From: Novosphingobium sp. PP1Y
Lineage (GTDB): Bacteria > Pseudomonadota > Alphaproteobacteria > Sphingomonadales > Sphingomonadaceae
Direction of reading: 5' to 3'
Length of the DNA stretch: 64,000 bases
Assembly (NCBI RefSeq): GCF_000253255.1
Contig: NC_015580.1
Span: 589,001 to 653,000, forward strand
Below the pieces are notes generated by a model. That model was not told the origin of the DNA and ran no database searches. It saw nothing but the letters and a program-made list of their open reading frames with translations. Positions 60,782 to 64,000 of the stretch are shown piece by piece (the stretch's first letter is position 1; the number at the start of each line of letters is the position of its first letter). The translations under genes were made by a program, and so were the position numbers.

Positions 60782-62512
60782 TCAGAAGACCGCGTGCGGT
60801 GCGTCTTCGTGCATCATCGCCTGGCGAACCAGAGGGATCGGCGGGCCGCCGTAGCTCAGGAAGCTGTCGTGGAACTGCTTCCATGCGCCGCGACCGCCAC
60901 GGCTGGCGGTCCAGTCGTCGCGCAGCTTGCGGATCATCAGCTTGCCCAGCGTGTAGTTGAGGTAGGCCGGGTCGTAGGTCCCGCGCGCGGCCTGCTGTTC
61001 GGCCGTGCCCTCGTCCTGGTAGCATTCGTCCATGAACATGCGCTTGGACTGCTCCTGCGTCATGCCGCGGGCGTGCAGCCCGATGGCTGACAGATAGCGG
61101 CAGTTGCGCAGCAGGGCGTTGGAGAGCTGGCCGACGTGGACGCCGGGATCGCCGTCACCGAGGCCCGCATCCCACATCATTTCCTCGGCATAGTGCGCCC
61201 ACCCTTCGGCGAAGGCATAGCCCACCCACAGGCGGCCCACCCATGACGGCGAGCGGTTCGAGTGGAGGAACTGCAGGAAGTGGCCGGGCATGACTTCATG
61301 GACCGAGGTGAACAGCAGGTCGTTCTTGCCCGGAATGTAGTCCTGCTGCTTCTGCTTGGACCACGAAGGGTCCGGCGGCGAGATGTAATAGATCGAGGGG
61401 ATGCCCTTCTCGAACGGTCCGGGCGGGTCGATGTAGGCGGAGTTCTGCCGGTTGTAGGGCGGGCTTTCCTCGACCAGCGCCTGCTCGGTTCCCGGGATCG
61501 TCACCAGGTCGTGCGCGCGCACGAAGGCAGTGAGATCGGGGATCTGCTTGCGCGCGGCGGTGACCGGTCCACCCTCTGGCTTGTCGGCCCGCATCTTGTC
61601 GAAACAGCCCTGGATGTCCTTGCCCGGGGCATAGGCGGCGCAGGCTTTCTTCAGCGCCTCCTGGTTGCGCTTGAGATCGGCCTGACCCACCGCTTCAAGC
61701 TCGTCCAGCGGGGCATCGACCGCTTCGGTCGCGGCCAGCATGCGCGAGAAACGCTCGGCTCCCAGCGCGAAGTCCTGCGTCGGCGTGGCTGCGGCGAGCC
61801 AGTCGGCGAGTTGTTGCATGGCATTTGCCGCAGCTTCGGACGTGGCCTTGAACTCGGCCTGCAGCGCAGGGTCCTGTACGTCGGCAAAGGCTGCGCGGGC
61901 ATCGCCGCGATAGTACTCCGCGAAACCGCCGAAGCCGGCGACGCCCAGCTTGATGAAGCTGGCGGGCATCTGGGGCTTGAGGTTGGCGCGGATGTTCTTC
62001 GCGGCAGTCGGCACCGCCTTGAAGAAACCGATCATGGCCTTCATCCGCGTTGCCTTGTCGGCATAGTTGCGGCTGACATAGACGTTCGGGTCGAGCCCGC
62101 CGTTGATGTACCAGGTTGGGTTTGTGTGCGGCTGGTCGGCATCTTCGATCCAGAAGAGGCTGCCCTTGGCAACCTGCACCAGGTAATCGCGCTCGAACCT
62201 GTCGGCGTCGGACAGGCCGGTGAAGGCGTTCGCCCGGTCGATGACCGAGTGGAGGAAGGCGGCACGTTTGGCGAGACCGGCTTCGCTCCAGTCGGGCAGC
62301 CTGCCGTCGAACTGGTGTGCGCCCTGATAGACGGCGAAGGCAGGGTCCTGGATCATCCAGTCGTCGATGGTCTTCTGGACGAAGGCCTTCCACGCGCTTG
62401 CCGGAGCCTCGGCCGCAGGTGCGGCCGCCATCGGCGCTTCGGGAGGGGGCGCGGCGGTTGCACAGGCTCCCATTGCAAGGCAGGCCAGACCTGCCAGCAG
62501 TTTGTGTTTCAT
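60782..62512 (-). CDS. DUF885 family lipoprotein, putative metallopeptidase
   Basis: A 576-residue lipoprotein (lipobox MGAC, cysteine near residue 17). The DUF885 domain has a metalloprotease-like SVHEVMPGHFLQF (HExxxGH) and FAEGWAHYAEEMMW with the second Glu. Sphingomonads carry several such proteins; peptidase activity is probable but unproven. A long Ala/Pro stretch follows the lipobox. Start fixed by the lipoprotein signal. Confidence 0.88.
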   Translation of the reverse strand: MKHKLLAGLACLAMGACATAAPPPEAPMAAAPAAEAPASAWKAFVQKTIDDWMIQDPAFAVYQGAHQFDGRLPDWSEAGLAKRAAFLHSVIDRANAFTGLSDADRFERDYLVQVAKGSLFWIEDADQPHTNPTWYINGGLDPNVYVSRNYADKATRMKAMIGFFKAVPTAAKNIRANLKPQMPASFIKLGVAGFGGFAEYYRGDARAAFADVQDPALQAEFKATSEAAANAMQQLADWLAAATPTQDFALGAERFSRMLAATEAVDAPLDELEAVGQADLKRNQEALKKACAAYAPGKDIQGCFDKMRADKPEGGPVTAARKQIPDLTAFVRAHDLVTIPGTEQALVEESPPYNRQNSAYIDPPGPFEKGIPSIYYISPPDPSWSKQKQQDYIPGKNDLLFTSVHEVMPGHFLQFLHSNRSPSWVGRLWVGYAFAEGWAHYAEEMMWDAGLGDGDPGVHVGQLSNALLRNCRYLSAIGLHARGMTQEQSKRMFMDECYQDEGTAEQQAARGTYDPAYLNYTLGKLMIRKLRDDWTASRGGRGAWKQFHDSFLSYGGPPIPLVRQAMMHEDAPHAVF

Positions 62513-62592
62513 GTGATAGTGTGTCCCTATCGGTTTGGTGGAGCGACGCCCGGACCGGGGGGAGGGGCGCCCTCGATGGGACAGGTTGTGGT

Positions 62593-63501
62593 CTATACCG
62601 CGCCGAAGGTCCAGCCCTCGGTGCAGGCCAATTCCGGCGTCAGTTCAGCCGGTTGCCAGAGTGCCGGATCGCAGGCGGCGCGGCGCAGCCAGGCGGCGGT
62701 GAGCAGCGCGTCGCTGGTGTGATCGTCGATCGCGCCGCTGCCCCGGGCGGGCGGGGAACCCAGCGCCGCGAGCGCGTCAGCCAAGGCCTCGAACGTCGTC
62801 ATCTTGGCGCGGGAAGGCGAGCGGCCTGCCGCTACGGCGGCCAGCGTCGTGTAGATCTCGACGATGACGGACCCGCGCGCCGGCAGCGGGTCGATGGGCC
62901 AGACCGGCACTGTGCCGCCAAGGCGATGGAGCATGCGCATCCCGGTCAGGCTGGACTTGCCGACTTGTGCCGCGCCGACGAGGTTGAAGTTCGAATAGGG
63001 CTTGCAGCCCGCGCGGGCCTGCGCCTCCTCGGTCACGCGCATCCGCCCGCGCCGATGTGCCGCGCCGGGCAGGTGGAATTGCTGGCCCTCCCGCCCGCCG
63101 TGACGGCGAAAATAGGCGCTGGCCCTGGCGTGGTCGACGAAACTGGTGGCGCATAGGTCCGCATCGCCCGCGCAGACCGCATCGATCAGCGCCCAGAGCG
63201 CGCGGGCATCGCCGGGGCTTTCGTTCCAGCCGGGGAAGAAGGCCCCGGCGTCGGCGAAAGGCAGCGAGATGCCGAGGTCGAGCCCGACCAGGGTGTCGTC
63301 GGGCAGGTCGTGCAATAGATGATCGAGTACGTCCTGCCGCGACCAGACGGCGTGATTGCGCGGGCGCACGATTTGCGGCGCTGCGCCGCTGAGGTCGCAC
63401 AGGCCGACCGCGATGCCTTTCTGGCGCGGGCCGACAGCGCCGGACCAGTCGATCGCCATGAAGTGGCGAAAGCGCGGCCCGCCATGCGCCGCGGCGTTCA
63501 C
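62593..63501 (-). CDS. Predicted RNase H-like-fold protein (DUF429-like)
   Basis: A protein of about 302 residues starting MAIDWSGAVG or, with the coupled GTG, 14 codons earlier. The DWSG start, VGLDLGISLPFADAG and DDHTSDALLTAAWL near the end are acidic motifs of the DUF429/RNase H-like family. The catalytic function is unknown. The GTG is chosen because it overlaps the rarA stop by four bases (GTGA), the pattern used repeatedly here. Confidence 0.7.
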   Translation of the reverse strand: MNAAAHGGPRFRHFMAIDWSGAVGPRQKGIAVGLCDLSGAAPQIVRPRNHAVWSRQDVLDHLLHDLPDDTLVGLDLGISLPFADAGAFFPGWNESPGDARALWALIDAVCAGDADLCATSFVDHARASAYFRRHGGREGQQFHLPGAAHRRGRMRVTEEAQARAGCKPYSNFNLVGAAQVGKSSLTGMRMLHRLGGTVPVWPIDPLPARGSVIVEIYTTLAAVAAGRSPSRAKMTTFEALADALAALGSPPARGSGAIDDHTSDALLTAAWLRRAACDPALWQPAELTPELACTEGWTFGAV

Positions 63502-64000
63502 TGCTCGCGCCGCTCGGCGCGCTTGCGGTTCCACCAGTCGATGCGCTTGAGGATCTCGCGTTCGAAACCGCGCTCTACCGGCGCATAGTAGGTCTGCGGA
63601 GCCATCTCTTCGGGCCAGTAATTGTCGCCGGAAAAGCCGTCGGGCGCGTCGTGGTCGTAGGCGTAGTCCTTGCCGTAGCCGATGTCCTTCATAAGCTTGG
63701 TCGGCGCGTTCAGGATGTTGGCCGGCGGGCTGAGCGAACCGGTTTCCTTTGCGCTGCGGAACGAGGACTTGAACGCCATGTAGGCCGCATTCGATTTGGG
63801 GGCGGTGGCGAGGTAGAGGCAGGCCTGCACGATCGCCAGTTCGCCTTCGGGCGAGCCGAGGAATTCGTAGGCATCCTTGGCAGCAAGGCACTGGACGAGG
63901 GCCTGGGGATCGGCCAGTCCGACGTCTTCCGAGGCGAAACGCACCAGGCGGCGCAGGACGTAGAGCGGTTCCTCGCCCGCCGTCAGCATTCGGGCGAGAT
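63498..64000 (-). CDS. rarA: Replication-associated recombination protein A, C-terminal part
   Basis: Partial gene cut by the right window edge; only the C-terminal part (about 165 residues) is visible. RFASEDVGLADPQAL, CLYLATAPKSNAAYMAF, LMKDIGYGKDYAYDHDAPDGFSG and the end YYAPVERGFEREI are typical of the MgsA/RarA AAA+ clamp-loader-like family that acts at stalled forks. The ATPase core lies beyond the edge. Confidence 0.9.
   Translation of the reverse strand, partial: LARMLTAGEEPLYVLRRLVRFASEDVGLADPQALVQCLAAKDAYEFLGSPEGELAIVQACLYLATAPKSNAAYMAFKSSFRSAKETGSLSPPANILNAPTKLMKDIGYGKDYAYDHDAPDGFSGDNYWPEEMAPQTYYAPVERGFEREILKRIDWWNRKRAERREQ

Overview
The window is a GC-rich, densely coded stretch of a bacterial chromosome. 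It almost certainly comes from an alphaproteobacterium of the order Sphingomonadales (Novosphingobium/Sphingobium-like). The evidence is gene content (RcdA/DUF1465, DUF4169, DUF465, DUF3422, zinc-ribbon gene next to ftsEX, several TonB receptors), many GTG/TTG starts in 4-base stop/start overlaps, and short CCCCGC-type palindromic repeats. I see no insertion sequence, prophage, CRISPR array or rRNA. No gene-free gap exceeds about 270 bases.

Layout. 1-4.2 kb: leucyl aminopeptidase, a DUF3298-type lipoprotein, methionine aminopeptidase and a secreted GH128-like protein. 4.2-8.6 kb: leftward biotin operon bioF-bioH-like-bioC-bioD-bioA, mostly coupled by 4-base overlaps. 8.8-10.8 kb: HerA/DUF87-type ATPase with two 67-residue proteins. 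10.8-29.4 kb: a large alcohol-oxidation region. It holds an ExaC-like aldehyde dehydrogenase with a DUF779 partner, a FIST sensor protein, a PAS hybrid histidine kinase, a LuxR-type response regulator, a PQQ alcohol dehydrogenase, a XoxJ-like periplasmic binding protein, cytochrome c-550 (PedF type), a YVTN beta-propeller protein, a porin, two TonB receptors separated by a cytochrome b561, and a lipoprotein cytochrome c.

The main discovery in this region is a 16-base element, core CCAARGTNCAATW. It occurs six times, each correctly oriented upstream of an alcohol-oxidation transcription unit: 10874(+), 19164(-), 20767(-), 20788(+), 21858(+) and 29370(-). It is a strong candidate operator/promoter element for the FIST-kinase-LuxR pathway, so these genes probably form one regulon. 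The dehydrogenase carries an extra Asp two residues after the catalytic Asp, the signature of lanthanide-dependent PQQ enzymes. The region can be read as an outer-membrane and periplasmic module: porin and TonB receptors for substrate, metal or cofactor entry, oxidation by the PQQ enzyme, electrons to cytochromes, and aldehyde oxidation in the cytoplasm.

29.5-44.6 kb is mostly housekeeping: DUF3422 protein, an NTP-transferase with a possible Pho box, tRNA-Leu(GAG), zinc-ribbon membrane protein, ftsE-ftsX-DUF218-plsC, transglutaminase, tyrA-hisC, metX-metW, nadA, membrane protein, metallo-hydrolase, RcdA and DUF465. 44.8-51.5 kb: second DUF465 protein, ptsP, rodZ-like gene, cpoB-tilS, L,D-transpeptidase. 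51.6-57.1 kb: TetR regulator divergent from a TonB receptor, alpha/beta hydrolase and MFS transporter, with a palindrome between them, a likely uptake-and-hydrolysis cluster of unknown substrate. 57.1-64 kb: small Lys/Pro/Ala-tail protein, NADP-glutamate dehydrogenase, a stand-alone PycTM/DUF5706 membrane protein, a LuxR-type regulator with a degenerate receiver, tRNA-Thr(TGT), a DUF885 lipoprotein, an RNase H-like-fold protein and the 3' part of rarA, cut by the right edge.
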